This document shows, piece by piece, positions 50,923 to 59,985 of a DNA stretch of 64,000 nucleotides. The stretch lies in contig CABZVB010000009.1 of NCBI GenBank assembly GCA_902529115.1, forward strand, positions 1-64,000, read 5' to 3'. How positions within the stretch are numbered: the first letter of the stretch is position 1; each line of letters starts with the position of its first letter. The DNA comes from an uncultured Balneola sp. GTDB taxonomy: Bacteria > Bacteroidota > Rhodothermia > Balneolales > Balneolaceae. Under the pieces are notes generated by a model. That model worked only from the letters and a program-made list of their open reading frames with translations, did no database searches and was not told the DNA's origin. The position numbers were made by a program, and so were the translations under genes.

Positions 50923-51657
50923 ATGGGGTTAGAAAAGGCTACTGCAATAGTTTTACGAACAATCGACTATCAAGAATCTAGTAAAATAATCACTGTACTC
51001 ACCGAGTCATATGGCAAGTTTGCTCTTATTGCAAGGGGTGCAAAGAAACCAAAAGGGCAATATAGCGGTATTTTAGAAGTTGGAAACACTTTAGATATAA
51101 GTTTTGCATATAAGCCAAATCGTACAGTTCAGGATCTAAGAACAGTGGATTTGGTTCTCTCAGTATATAAGCTGCGAAGAGATTTTATAACATGGCTTCT
51201 GTTGTTTCAAGTCTTGGAGCGAATAACTGCCTTGGCTCATGAGCATGAAATTAATAAAGATTTATACCAGCTTTTGAGCCAGTTCTTGACCTGGTTAATT
51301 CAACAAGAACAAGTACCAGTACATGTATTACCTTATATTCAGATTCGATGCATGAGTTGCAGTGGAATTGGATTACAGTTTGAACTTACTAAGATGGCTA
51401 AGCACTCGTATCTACATATCCCGAGCGGGTTGCTAAGTGAGATATCTACCAAAACAGGAGAGAAAAAATTTAGCCAACGACAAACGAAGTTTCTCGTTGC
51501 AGTGTTATCAAGTAAATCGAAAGATTTTCTTAAAATAGACTTAAGTAAAAATGAATTGATTGAATTGGTACAAAATTTAGATGCCTATTTTTACTATCAT
51601 ATAGAAGGTTATAATCCACAGCGGTCTCAACAATTTTTTGATCTTGTTGTATCTTAA
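50923..51657 (+). CDS. recO: DNA repair protein RecO
   Basis: This 244-residue protein has the RecO N-terminal OB-fold (about residues 1-80, KATAIVLRTIDYQESSKII, then LIARGAKKPKGQYSGIL) and the helical C-terminal half with a zinc-type Cys pair CMSC. It loads RecA onto SSB-coated gaps with RecR. The 122-bp gap to the divergent DUF58 gene holds both promoters. Length is normal. Confidence 0.9.
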   Translation: MGLEKATAIVLRTIDYQESSKIITVLTESYGKFALIARGAKKPKGQYSGILEVGNTLDISFAYKPNRTVQDLRTVDLVLSVYKLRRDFITWLLLFQVLERITALAHEHEINKDLYQLLSQFLTWLIQQEQVPVHVLPYIQIRCMSCSGIGLQFELTKMAKHSYLHIPSGLLSEISTKTGEKKFSQRQTKFLVAVLSSKSKDFLKIDLSKNELIELVQNLDAYFYYHIEGYNPQRSQQFFDLVVS

Positions 51658-51704
51658 CCATCAACTTAAACAATACACGCTATATAATTATCGGTTATAC
51701 AGAG

Positions 51705-53273
51705 ATGGATAACATAAACACAAATCGCCGTTTAACATACCTTTTAATATTGTTGATAGGCCTTAGCATAGGCTTTGTATGGGATAGCTATCTAGATCGT
51801 GATTCTAAGACTATGTTTGCTGAAGTTGAATATACCTCTATTTCAAAAAGTGATAGTGTATTCATTGATGATGACTTTCTTGAAAACATTAGTGAACGCT
51901 TCTTATTTAAAAAAGTAGCCAACAGTGTGACCTCCTCGGTAGTGTACATTGAAACAATAGTACCAGTAGAATTACCAGATGATGAAATCCACAATTTTTC
52001 CGAAGATTTTTGGAATCGATTTTTACCTAGAAGCGCGAGATCAGTGGGTTCTGGTGTAATAATAAGCCAGGATGGTTACATACTCACCAATCATCATGTT
52101 ATTGAAGGGGCTAAAGATCAGGTTATCGAGGTGGTGTTAAACGATAAGCGACAATTTGAAGCATCTATAGTTGGATCGGATCCCACTACTGATTTAGCAG
52201 TTATAAAAATACCTACTGATAACCTTCCAGCAGCTATTATGGGAAACTCAGATCAAGTGCAAGTAGGTGAATGGGTGATGGCTGTTGGTAATCCTTTTAG
52301 ACTCAGAGCAACAGTAACTGCTGGCATAATAAGTGCATTAGGGAGAGACGTCCAGATAATAGATGACCGAATGAGAATCGAAAGTTTTATCCAAACCGAT
52401 GCGGCAATAAACAAAGGTAATAGCGGTGGTGCCTTGGTGAATACTAGTGCTCAGATAATCGGCATAAATACAGCTATAGCCTCACAAAGCGGAAGTTATC
52501 AAGGATATGGTTTCGCTGTCCCCAGTAATTTAGCCATTAAGGTTGCCTCAGACATCATTCAATACGGGAGTGTAAGACGAGCTTTAGTTGGTGTTCAAAT
52601 TCAATCAGTAGACTATCGGAGAGCCTTAGAATTGGATTTACCAAGCGTAGTAGGTGTGGAAATTATATCGCTAACCCCCGAAGGGCCAGCAGATAAAGCG
52701 GGACTCAAAAAAGGTGATATTGTTCTTGAGGTAAATGGATTTCCAGTGAATGCTTCTAATGCACTGCAGGAAAGAATTGCTTTATTACAGCCCAATACCG
52801 AAGCTCAACTTACCATTTGGCGCGACAAAACATCCTTCTTAAGTACGGTCACTTTGGAAGAATTAGAACTTCCTGAGATTATTATTGCCCAGTCAAAATC
52901 GGAATCTAATTCTTTTACATCTCCAAAAGATAATAATGTACTTCCTGAATCTGATAGCGGAGAGTTAAATCGGGGGAGACTCTGGATTTCTACCGATTTA
53001 GGCTTTAACATTGTGGGATTAGCTAAGCCAGAAAATCCTGATTTGTTTGATTTATATGTTCAAGAGATAGATTCAGCTTCAACTGCATTTAAGCGAGGTC
53101 TTAGAGATAAGGTTGAGATCATCCGTATAGATGGAGAAATAGTTCAATCAGCTAAAAAACTACAAAAATATTTCAATAGATTAGATGTTACAAGGAATAA
53201 GTCAGCAGTACAATTTGAGGTCAGGAGAGAGGATGAAAGTTTACATCATATTCATATCCCATTAGACAATTAA
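51705..53273 (+). CDS. Do/HtrA-family periplasmic serine protease
   Basis: This 522-residue protein has an N-terminal membrane segment (about residues 9-27), a trypsin-like domain with His in LTNHHVIEG, Asp in TTDLAVIKI and Ser in KGNSGGALV, and two C-terminal PDZ domains. PDZ1 contains LVGVQIQSV and PADKAGLKKGDIVLEVNG; PDZ2 contains the less canonical RGLRDKVEIIRIDGE. It degrades or chaperones misfolded periplasmic proteins. The retained membrane segment suggests either anchoring or a cleaved signal. A Ser/Glu/Asp-rich linker (about 390-425) separates the PDZ domains. Confidence 0.93.
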   Translation: MDNINTNRRLTYLLILLIGLSIGFVWDSYLDRDSKTMFAEVEYTSISKSDSVFIDDDFLENISERFLFKKVANSVTSSVVYIETIVPVELPDDEIHNFSEDFWNRFLPRSARSVGSGVIISQDGYILTNHHVIEGAKDQVIEVVLNDKRQFEASIVGSDPTTDLAVIKIPTDNLPAAIMGNSDQVQVGEWVMAVGNPFRLRATVTAGIISALGRDVQIIDDRMRIESFIQTDAAINKGNSGGALVNTSAQIIGINTAIASQSGSYQGYGFAVPSNLAIKVASDIIQYGSVRRALVGVQIQSVDYRRALELDLPSVVGVEIISLTPEGPADKAGLKKGDIVLEVNGFPVNASNALQERIALLQPNTEAQLTIWRDKTSFLSTVTLEELELPEIIIAQSKSESNSFTSPKDNNVLPESDSGELNRGRLWISTDLGFNIVGLAKPENPDLFDLYVQEIDSASTAFKRGLRDKVEIIRIDGEIVQSAKKLQKYFNRLDVTRNKSAVQFEVRREDESLHHIHIPLDN

Positions 53274-53285
53274 TCAATATTATTC

Positions 53286-53678
53286 ATGAATTACTTTCTA
53301 TGCATCTTTGTTTCTTTAATATTCTTCTATTCCTGTTCTTTGTCGGATACCATTAAAAAGCAAGACTCGATGTATTCAACATTTCCTTCTTGGTATTTAA
53401 CGGACGCTTATATGACCGATTCAATTAGTGTTCATTACTTTTTGAGTTATCAATCTGAAGATTCTACAGCTTCAGCAATTCACGGATTTAAACAGGCACA
53501 GATTGCATTTATTAATAGTATAGATGACAAAGTAGAAGGAGTAAGAAATCAACAGGAGGATGGGGAATATTGGTCAAGCCCTTCTGTCATACAGTCACTT
53601 CGAAGTAGTACATACTTGTTGATGGATGTCATTAACATTACCAATGAAATCACTCTGAAAAAAAAACGATACCAATAG
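53286..53678 (+). CDS. small predicted lipoprotein, C-terminus displaced by an A9 frameshift
   Basis: This gene encodes 130 residues in the uninterrupted frame. The N-terminus MNYFLCIFVSLIFFYSC looks like a signal ending at a lipobox-like Cys (YSC), so it is probably a lipoprotein. It starts 12 bp after htrA. The frame ends at CAATAG just after an A9 run (53658-53666). If one A is dropped, the frame continues open for about 45 more codons to TAA at 53800-53802 (reading ...NDTNSFEYYVQISLKK... onward). I do not recognise a family. The true product may be about 170 residues. Confidence 0.7.
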   Translation: MNYFLCIFVSLIFFYSCSLSDTIKKQDSMYSTFPSWYLTDAYMTDSISVHYFLSYQSEDSTASAIHGFKQAQIAFINSIDDKVEGVRNQQEDGEYWSSPSVIQSLRSSTYLLMDVINITNEITLKKKRYQ

Positions 53679-53802
53679 TTTTGAATATTATGTACAGATA
53701 AGTCTAAAAAAAGAAAGACTTATTGAGGAGTTAAAAAAATCTGCAGGTAATCAATTAAGTTTAAAACAGAATTTCTGGATTGAATTAAATCAGACACTTT
53801 AA
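53658..53802 (+). other. A9 run and continued open frame after it
   Basis: A run of nine A at 53658-53666 is followed by an open frame in the -1 register. It reads with no stop to 53802, with normal protein-like composition (ERLIEELKKSAGNQLSLKQ, then FWIELNQTL). This suggests either a one-base sequencing or assembly insertion, a recent mutation, or transcriptional/translational slippage at the A run. Confidence 0.65.
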
Positions 53803-53876
53803 TTTTACAATTTTAAACTAAAGAAAAGTGATATTAATCGTTATTTCTCGATATCAATTAACACAACATATGCACT

Positions 53877-55274
53877 ATGAAGAATAATAAAACTTTTTTG
53901 AGTGTCGCATGTTTCTTCACTATGATTATGGTGTGGATACAGATGCCTTTATTGGCCCAAGAAGTACCTGCACATGCCATTACTAATGTAATGGTACATA
54001 TGGCCGATGGAAGCGTTATAGAAAACACCAATATCGTATGGAGAAATGGAATTATTGAACAGGTTGGAGTTAACGAATCTATTCCATTTGACGCCTTCGT
54101 AATCGATGGTGGAGATTCTTTACATGTATATCACGGACTCATTGAAGGGATGGCCACGTGGGGGAGTCCAGATATGCCTAGAGATTTACTTCGATTAGAA
54201 AACCCAGGTAAACCACCATACGATCGTGCAGGCGCTCAGCCAGATAGAATACCAGCCCATTATTTGAACGAGGACAAAGCCTTTGAAGATGCTATGAAAT
54301 CAGGTTTTACACTAGTTTCTCTTGGATTAGATGGTCAAATGTTGCCAGGGCATATACAACCCTTTAATTTGTCTGCAGCTAAGCTCACACAAGCACATGC
54401 TTTTTCTGATCCTTTTGCATTACAAGGTAGCTTTGATACCGCACCTGGTGGATGGGGTAGCGGTGCTTATCCATCTACACAAATGGGAGTGATGGCTTAT
54501 TTCCGCCAGCTTATGTATGATGCTTCTGCCTTACAAGAACATATGATGTACTTTGAAAAGCACTCGAATATGACTCAACCCGAGCAAAATGATGTCTTAG
54601 AAGCTCTTTTCCCATTAGTAAATAATGAGTATCCTCTATTTTTCGAAGTAGATTCTAAGGAAGAAATCGAACGTTTATTTAGATTACAGGACGAATTTGG
54701 TTTTGAGGTTGTATTGGTTTCAGCCAAGGAAGCTTCAGCCTTGATTGAAGAATTAAAGGCACGAAATATTGCTGTTTTGGCAAGTCTTGATGTCACAGAA
54801 ATGCCAGATTGGTTAGAAAAAGAGATTAAGGAGTCTAAAGTAAATAATGAAGAAACAATTGTATCTGGTGACGATGATACTGATAATGAAGATGTTGAAA
54901 CTAAGGAACTCACCGAAGAGGAATTAGTATTTCGCTCAAAACAAAAAAAAGCCTGGGAAGAGGAAATAAATAATGTAGCTTCATTAGTTAAAGCGGGCAT
55001 TCCTACAGGCTTTACATCAGACGGTTTGAGTCCTAAAGAAATACAGAAAAAGATTAATCTAGTAACAGAACATACTTCATTGATGAAGAGCGACATCATT
55101 AAATTAATGACGGTGCAAAATGCACATATATTAGGTATATCTAACCGAGTTGGCGACATAAAAGAGGGTAATAGCGCGCATTTAATACTTACTGACGGCC
55201 CTTTATTTGAAAAAGGAACTAAAATACATATTCAGGTTAGCCAGGGTGTGATCAATAATTTCATGGAGGATTAA
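53877..55274 (+). CDS. amidohydrolase-fold protein without metal ligands (1 of 3)
   Basis: This 465-residue secreted protein (signal about residues 1-27, ending LLAQ) has the amidohydrolase N-terminal beta-sandwich (ITNVMVHMADGSVIENTNIV) and the C-terminal part (KAGIPTGFTSDG, then VGDIKEGNSAHLIL). The usual HxH after the first barrel strand is replaced: VYHGLIEGMATW holds M-A-T where H-x-H is expected. The beta-5 His position reads FFEVDSKEEI. It is therefore probably inactive or a structural partner. An acidic insert rich in Glu/Asp lies near residues 320-345. It is the first of three tandem relatives, 2 bp before the next. Confidence 0.82.
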   Translation: MKNNKTFLSVACFFTMIMVWIQMPLLAQEVPAHAITNVMVHMADGSVIENTNIVWRNGIIEQVGVNESIPFDAFVIDGGDSLHVYHGLIEGMATWGSPDMPRDLLRLENPGKPPYDRAGAQPDRIPAHYLNEDKAFEDAMKSGFTLVSLGLDGQMLPGHIQPFNLSAAKLTQAHAFSDPFALQGSFDTAPGGWGSGAYPSTQMGVMAYFRQLMYDASALQEHMMYFEKHSNMTQPEQNDVLEALFPLVNNEYPLFFEVDSKEEIERLFRLQDEFGFEVVLVSAKEASALIEELKARNIAVLASLDVTEMPDWLEKEIKESKVNNEETIVSGDDDTDNEDVETKELTEEELVFRSKQKKAWEEEINNVASLVKAGIPTGFTSDGLSPKEIQKKINLVTEHTSLMKSDIIKLMTVQNAHILGISNRVGDIKEGNSAHLILTDGPLFEKGTKIHIQVSQGVINNFMED

Positions 55275-55276
55275 AT

Positions 55277-56659
55277 ATGAAAAATATAGTAAACACGCTA
55301 CTCTTATTAGTTATTTTCTCGATTGTATCCTTGGCACAAGAAAAAGGATCGGTATTCATTCAGAATGCAACTTTAATGACGATCACCGATGGTATTATTG
55401 AAAATGGTGATGTACTTATTATCGATGGAGTCATTACAGGAATAGGAACTAACCTTAGTGCACCTCTAGGTGTAAAGGTAGTTAATGGAAGTGGAAAATA
55501 TGTAATGCCCGGCATTATTGATGCACACTCTCACTTAAATACTGTGAGCACGAATGAGGCAAGAAATCCTGTAACTGCGGAAGTGACAATGGAGGAATCC
55601 ATCAACCCTAATAGCGTTTCTATTTATAGAGCAATAGCAGGTGGAGTGACATCCATACATCTAATGCATGGTTCCGCTAACGTTATAGGGGGACAGGGAG
55701 AAACTCTTAAACTTCGATATGGAGTATCTCAGGATGAAATGAGATTTAGAAATGCTAAAAGAACTATTAAATTTGCACTAGGTGAAAATCCAACTCGTGT
55801 TCATGGACAAGGTAACGGAATCCAACCAAGAACTAGGATGGGTGTCGAGCAAATTATAAGGAGTCATTTTGATGAGGCACTCGATTATAAGAAAAAAAGG
55901 GAGGCTTATTTAGAGACTAAAAAAGTTTATGAAGGAGATAGACGAGGTAGAATAGTTCCTCCGGTCCCGGTTGCCAAAAACCTTAGATATGATGTGCTAA
56001 ACGATATCATTGATGGTGAGATATTGGTTCATTGTCATTCATATCGGGCGGATGAAATTCTCATGCTAATGCGTGTATTCAATGATTATGGCATTAAAAA
56101 TTATACGTTTCAGCATGCAAATGAAGCCTTTAAGGTAGCACCAGAAATTGCTAAAAATGGCGCTTATACATCAGTATTTGCTGATTGGTGGGCATACAAA
56201 TTTGAGGTGTACTATTCCACGGCCTACAATGCTACCATTTTAAATGAAAATGGAGTCACCAATAGTATCAATAGTGATAGTAATGAACTTATTCGACATC
56301 TAAATCATGAAGCTGCAAAAACAGTTAGGTATGGAGAAACTTCTGAAGCCGATGCTCTAAAGATGATTACTATTAACCCTGCAATGCAGCTTGGCATCGA
56401 TAAGATGGTTGGCAGTTTGGAAGTAGGTAAGCATGGAGACATAGCCATTTGGAGTGGTCACCCGCTTAGTATATATTCTAAAGTACAGCAGACCTACATT
56501 GATGGAAAGAAATATTTTGATATGCTAACAGATCCGGCAGATATGAGAATTGCTGTGGACAGCAATGATTCCTACGCAGAAGCAGAATTTAATACCTTTA
56601 TCAAAGGTCGAGAAGAAGACGCATGTATGAGTGATGTATTTGAATTAATTCAACATTAA
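55277..56659 (+). CDS. amidohydrolase with intact metal site (2 of 3)
   Basis: This 460-residue secreted protein (signal about residues 1-21, ending SLAQ) is the only member of the triplet with the full set of ligands: H84-S85-H86 in GIIDAHSHL, His in LVHCHSY, His in FQHANEAF and Asp in SINSDSNE. The beta-4 ligand is not obvious. It belongs to the imidazolonepropionase/dipeptidase-like metal-dependent hydrolases. Likely a periplasmic hydrolase of cyclic amides or a peptide-like substrate; the substrate is unknown. Spacing is 18 bp to the next gene. Confidence 0.9.
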   Translation: MKNIVNTLLLLVIFSIVSLAQEKGSVFIQNATLMTITDGIIENGDVLIIDGVITGIGTNLSAPLGVKVVNGSGKYVMPGIIDAHSHLNTVSTNEARNPVTAEVTMEESINPNSVSIYRAIAGGVTSIHLMHGSANVIGGQGETLKLRYGVSQDEMRFRNAKRTIKFALGENPTRVHGQGNGIQPRTRMGVEQIIRSHFDEALDYKKKREAYLETKKVYEGDRRGRIVPPVPVAKNLRYDVLNDIIDGEILVHCHSYRADEILMLMRVFNDYGIKNYTFQHANEAFKVAPEIAKNGAYTSVFADWWAYKFEVYYSTAYNATILNENGVTNSINSDSNELIRHLNHEAAKTVRYGETSEADALKMITINPAMQLGIDKMVGSLEVGKHGDIAIWSGHPLSIYSKVQQTYIDGKKYFDMLTDPADMRIAVDSNDSYAEAEFNTFIKGREEDACMSDVFELIQH

Positions 56660-56677
56660 GTAAAAAGAAGTTTAATC

Positions 56678-57997
56678 ATGAAACCAATAAAATGGAATTT
56701 AGTTCTTGCATTACTTTTGATAGGTTCATTCACAGCGCAAGCTCAAATCACTGGTAAACCAAACTTTGGTAAAATTGCCATTGTGGATGCGACAATACAC
56801 ACCGTCACAAAAGGAACTATAGAGAATGGTGTAATCAGGCTAGATGGTGAAAAAATTGAGTACGTTGGAACCGATCGCTCAAAAGTGAGTGATGAATATT
56901 ATATAATATCGGCTTCAGGTAAACATGTGTATCCTGGCTTTATGGATAGTGGAACCTCGTTAGGTTTAGTCGAGGTAAGCGCAGTGGCAGTAACAGTTGA
57001 TAATCGAGAAGTGGGTAATATGAATCCTAATATGTTAGCATTCACAGCCTTTAACCCACATAGTGTTTCTATTCCCGTTACAAGAGTAAGTGGAGTTACT
57101 CATGTCATTACAGCACCTCAAGGGGGATTAGTATCGGGTCAGGCAGCTCTTATGGATTTATGGGGCTATTCACCGGACTCAATGGTTATTGACGTTACAG
57201 CTGGTATGGTGCTAAATTGGCCGACTATACGAAGCAGAGGTAGGGGACCTAGAAACTTAGAACAAGCCGAAAAACGATATAAAGAGGCTATAAAAAATCT
57301 AAACAAATGGTTAGATAACGCCCGTTTTTATCAGCAAATGATGTCTGAATATGATGCTGATGCGTCGGGAAAAATTAAGCCTGAAAAAAATCAACAATTG
57401 CAATCTATGCGTGCATTGGTTGAAGGTGAAACTCCTTTAATAATTGCAGTTTCAAGTGAAAAAGATATTCTTAATGCAATTGAGTGGGCTTCCCATGAGG
57501 ATAATATATCATTAAATATCGTATTTGCTGGAGTTGAGGAAGGGTGGAGGGTTGCAGAGCAAATAGCAAAAGCCGGAATACCTTGCTTAGTATCCACACT
57601 TTATACACCTGTCAGACCATATGATCATATTCATCGGCCATACGAAAATCCGTCAGCACTTATGAGAGCGGGAGTAAAAGTAGCTATTATGACTGGAGAA
57701 GTAGAAAATGTTCGTAATCTACCGTTCAATGCAGGCTATGCCGCTGCTTATGGAATGGGAACTGAAGAAGCTATTAAAGCAGTCACTATTAATCCAGCTG
57801 AAATTTTTGGCGTTTCCAATCTTTTAGGTTCTCTGGAAGAAGGAAAACAAGCCAATTTATTTATTAGTAGTGGCGATCCATTCGAGCCTCTAAGCCAAAT
57901 TGAGCAGGTCTTTATTAAGGGTTATCAAATTCCAATGGACTCTCGACATACACAATTATTTGAGGAATTTCTTGATCGAGATGCTACTCAAGAGTAA
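56678..57997 (+). CDS. amidohydrolase-fold protein without metal ligands (3 of 3)
   Basis: This 439-residue secreted protein (signal about residues 1-22, ending AQAQ) has the same fold (FGKIAIVDATIHTVTKGTI at the N-terminus, NLLGSLEEGKQANLFISSGD at the C-terminus). The first metal motif reads VYPGFMDSGTSLG, with G-T-S in place of H-x-H; the late Asp position reads IMTGEVENV. It is probably inactive as a metal hydrolase. It may pair with the intact member 55277-56659. Large two-domain amidohydrolases with a smaller partner are, as I recall, seen in Bacteroidota. Confidence 0.82.
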   Translation: MKPIKWNLVLALLLIGSFTAQAQITGKPNFGKIAIVDATIHTVTKGTIENGVIRLDGEKIEYVGTDRSKVSDEYYIISASGKHVYPGFMDSGTSLGLVEVSAVAVTVDNREVGNMNPNMLAFTAFNPHSVSIPVTRVSGVTHVITAPQGGLVSGQAALMDLWGYSPDSMVIDVTAGMVLNWPTIRSRGRGPRNLEQAEKRYKEAIKNLNKWLDNARFYQQMMSEYDADASGKIKPEKNQQLQSMRALVEGETPLIIAVSSEKDILNAIEWASHEDNISLNIVFAGVEEGWRVAEQIAKAGIPCLVSTLYTPVRPYDHIHRPYENPSALMRAGVKVAIMTGEVENVRNLPFNAGYAAAYGMGTEEAIKAVTINPAEIFGVSNLLGSLEEGKQANLFISSGDPFEPLSQIEQVFIKGYQIPMDSRHTQLFEEFLDRDATQE

Positions 57998-58057
57998 CTA
58001 AATTTCTTATTCTATTTTTTCCATTAAATGTACCACAATTATAGAGTTGTTTTTTTT

Positions 58058-58089
58058 GTAGTTATAAATGTTATTAAGTAGTTATAAAT
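58058..58089. repeat. two 12-bp direct repeats, 20-bp period
   Basis: GTAGTTATAAAT occurs at 58058-58069 and again at 58078-58089. They sit 43-74 bp upstream of the TTG start of the ABC gene at 58132. The 20-bp spacing is close to two helical turns, as expected of a dimeric regulator site. It could also be chance in AT-rich DNA. Confidence 0.4.
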
Positions 58090-58131
58090 TCATAAAAACA
58101 ACAATTTATTAATGGTCACTAATTTCTTTCT

Positions 58132-59916
58132 TTGCATCAATTTATTAATAAATATTTAAAGCCATACAAGTGGACTATAGCATTTGGAGCTATTTTTCTG
58201 ACGGTAGCTAACTTTTTTCTAGTCTGGATACCTGTTCTTATTCGTCAAACTATGGATAGAGTAGAGCTACTAAATGTACAGCAAATTGAAGAATTATCAT
58301 TATTAGATACTCTATTCAATTCAGCACAAGGAAGTATCTTAGCAATGAATGCCCTTTATTTAGTGGTGGCGGTTTGCGGTTATGGTTTCTTCTTATTTTT
58401 GACAAGGCAAACACTTATTGTAGCTTCTCGGAAAGTGGAGTATGATTTAAGAAACGATGTTTTACATGCCTTATTTAGCTTGCCTTCCATTTTTTATACC
58501 AAATATTCAGAGGGCGAAGTTTACGTTCGAGCGACGGAGGATATCAACAAAGTACGGGAATATTTTGGGCCAGTTATAATGTATAGCATTAATACGGTCA
58601 CAAGAGCTGGTTTTGTTATTGCTATGATGTATATAGTTAGTCCTGACTTAATGGTGTGGGCATTATTACCCTTGCCTTTATTGTCACTATTTGCCTATTG
58701 GATTACAGGATACATTCATAAGCACTCGATTATTATTCAGGAGCAGTATTCCATGTTAGCAGATCAAGCGAATGAAACCTTCTCGAGTATAAGGCTTGTC
58801 AAAGCATATCATAAAGGAGAATCAGAACAGCGAAAGTTTGATGCTTTAAACGAAGAGTATAAGGAAAAAAAACTTCATTTAGACTTAATTGAGTCTCTAT
58901 TTCATCCAGGGCTAAACTTTTTGATAGGCATTTCCCTGATCATTGTTATTTGGAAAGGTGGGCAGATGGTAATTTCTGAACAATTAAGTATAGGTAACAT
59001 AGCTGAATTCTTAATCTACGTAGCCTATTTGATTTGGCCCGTTGCAGCATTGGGATATACAACAAATAGATTTCAAAAATCCATGGCTTCTTGGCAACGA
59101 ATAAAGATAATATTCGAAGCTTACCATAACTTGGACAAAGATGCAGGTTTGGATACGCATAAAATTATGGGTAATATTGTGTTCAGAAACGTCGAATTTA
59201 ATTATCCGGACGCAACTGTACCTACTTTAAAAAATTTAAACCTACAAATAAGAGCTGGTACTAAAGTGGCAATCGTTGGTCGAACAGGTACGGGAAAGAG
59301 TACCCTAGTAAATCTAATACCTAGATTATTTGAACCCACTAAAGGTGAAATTTTACTTGATGGTATACCTTTAAATGACTATTCAAAGCGGTCATTGCGA
59401 GATTGTTTAGGCTTTGTACCACAGGATCATTTTTTATTTTCAGATACGATAGAAGAGAATATAGGTTTTGGAATAAAAGGTGCAACTACAGAAGATGTGG
59501 AATGGGCAGCTTCTAAGGCACAGGTCCTTGACAATATTTTGGATTTTGATAAAAAATTTAAGACTATACTAGGTGAAAAGGGTATAACATTGTCTGGAGG
59601 CCAAAAACAGCGAACAGCTATTGCAAGAGCTTTTATAAAAAAACCAAAAATACTCATTTTAGACGATGCATTAAGTGCGGTTGATACAAAAACAGAAGAT
59701 GCAATTCTCAACTCATTAAGAAATGATGAGCAAAAAATTACGGTTATTATAATAAGTCATCGGATATCTACTATAAAAGACGCAGATTACATTTATTATC
59801 TAGAAAACGGAAATGTGATGGAAGCAGGAACTCATGAAGAGTTACTCTCACTTAAAGGAAATTATAAGTCGATGTACGACAAGCAACTAATAGAACAAGA
59901 ATTACAAACTATATAA
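58132..59916 (+). CDS. ABC exporter half (MdlA-like), degenerate Walker B
   Basis: This 594-residue half-transporter has six predicted membrane segments (about residues 1-320) and a nucleotide-binding domain with Walker A VGRTGTGKST, signature TLSGGQKQRTAIARA and Walker B ILILDDALSAVD. The catalytic Glu is replaced by Asp (LDD instead of LDE), as in the MdlA side of heterodimeric exporters. Start is TTG 58132; no in-frame ATG fits. Its natural partner is the MdlB-like protein at 61339, 1.4 kb downstream. Substrate unknown. Confidence 0.9.
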   Translation: MHQFINKYLKPYKWTIAFGAIFLTVANFFLVWIPVLIRQTMDRVELLNVQQIEELSLLDTLFNSAQGSILAMNALYLVVAVCGYGFFLFLTRQTLIVASRKVEYDLRNDVLHALFSLPSIFYTKYSEGEVYVRATEDINKVREYFGPVIMYSINTVTRAGFVIAMMYIVSPDLMVWALLPLPLLSLFAYWITGYIHKHSIIIQEQYSMLADQANETFSSIRLVKAYHKGESEQRKFDALNEEYKEKKLHLDLIESLFHPGLNFLIGISLIIVIWKGGQMVISEQLSIGNIAEFLIYVAYLIWPVAALGYTTNRFQKSMASWQRIKIIFEAYHNLDKDAGLDTHKIMGNIVFRNVEFNYPDATVPTLKNLNLQIRAGTKVAIVGRTGTGKSTLVNLIPRLFEPTKGEILLDGIPLNDYSKRSLRDCLGFVPQDHFLFSDTIEENIGFGIKGATTEDVEWAASKAQVLDNILDFDKKFKTILGEKGITLSGGQKQRTAIARAFIKKPKILILDDALSAVDTKTEDAILNSLRNDEQKITVIIISHRISTIKDADYIYYLENGNVMEAGTHEELLSLKGNYKSMYDKQLIEQELQTI

Positions 59917-59985
59917 TATTAATTTAGATTCATTAGGTGTGATTTGTTGATTGCAACCACCCATGAATGAAGGGAGAAAAATAAA

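Noticed and set aside
53699-53722. TAAGTCT...AGACTTA hairpin as terminator of the small lipoprotein gene
   Set aside because: It lies inside the open -1 frame that continues to 53802 and has no following T run, so it is not a convincing terminator.
53829-53856. TGATAT...ATATCA inverted repeat upstream of the first amidohydrolase
   Set aside because: Six-base arms with a 16-base spacer in AT-rich DNA are expected by chance.
54575-55159. 194-codon antisense open frame in the first amidohydrolase gene
   Set aside because: Its composition is strongly Ser-rich, it is the mirror of Glu/Asp-rich coding sequence and it has no motif or separate promoter evidence.
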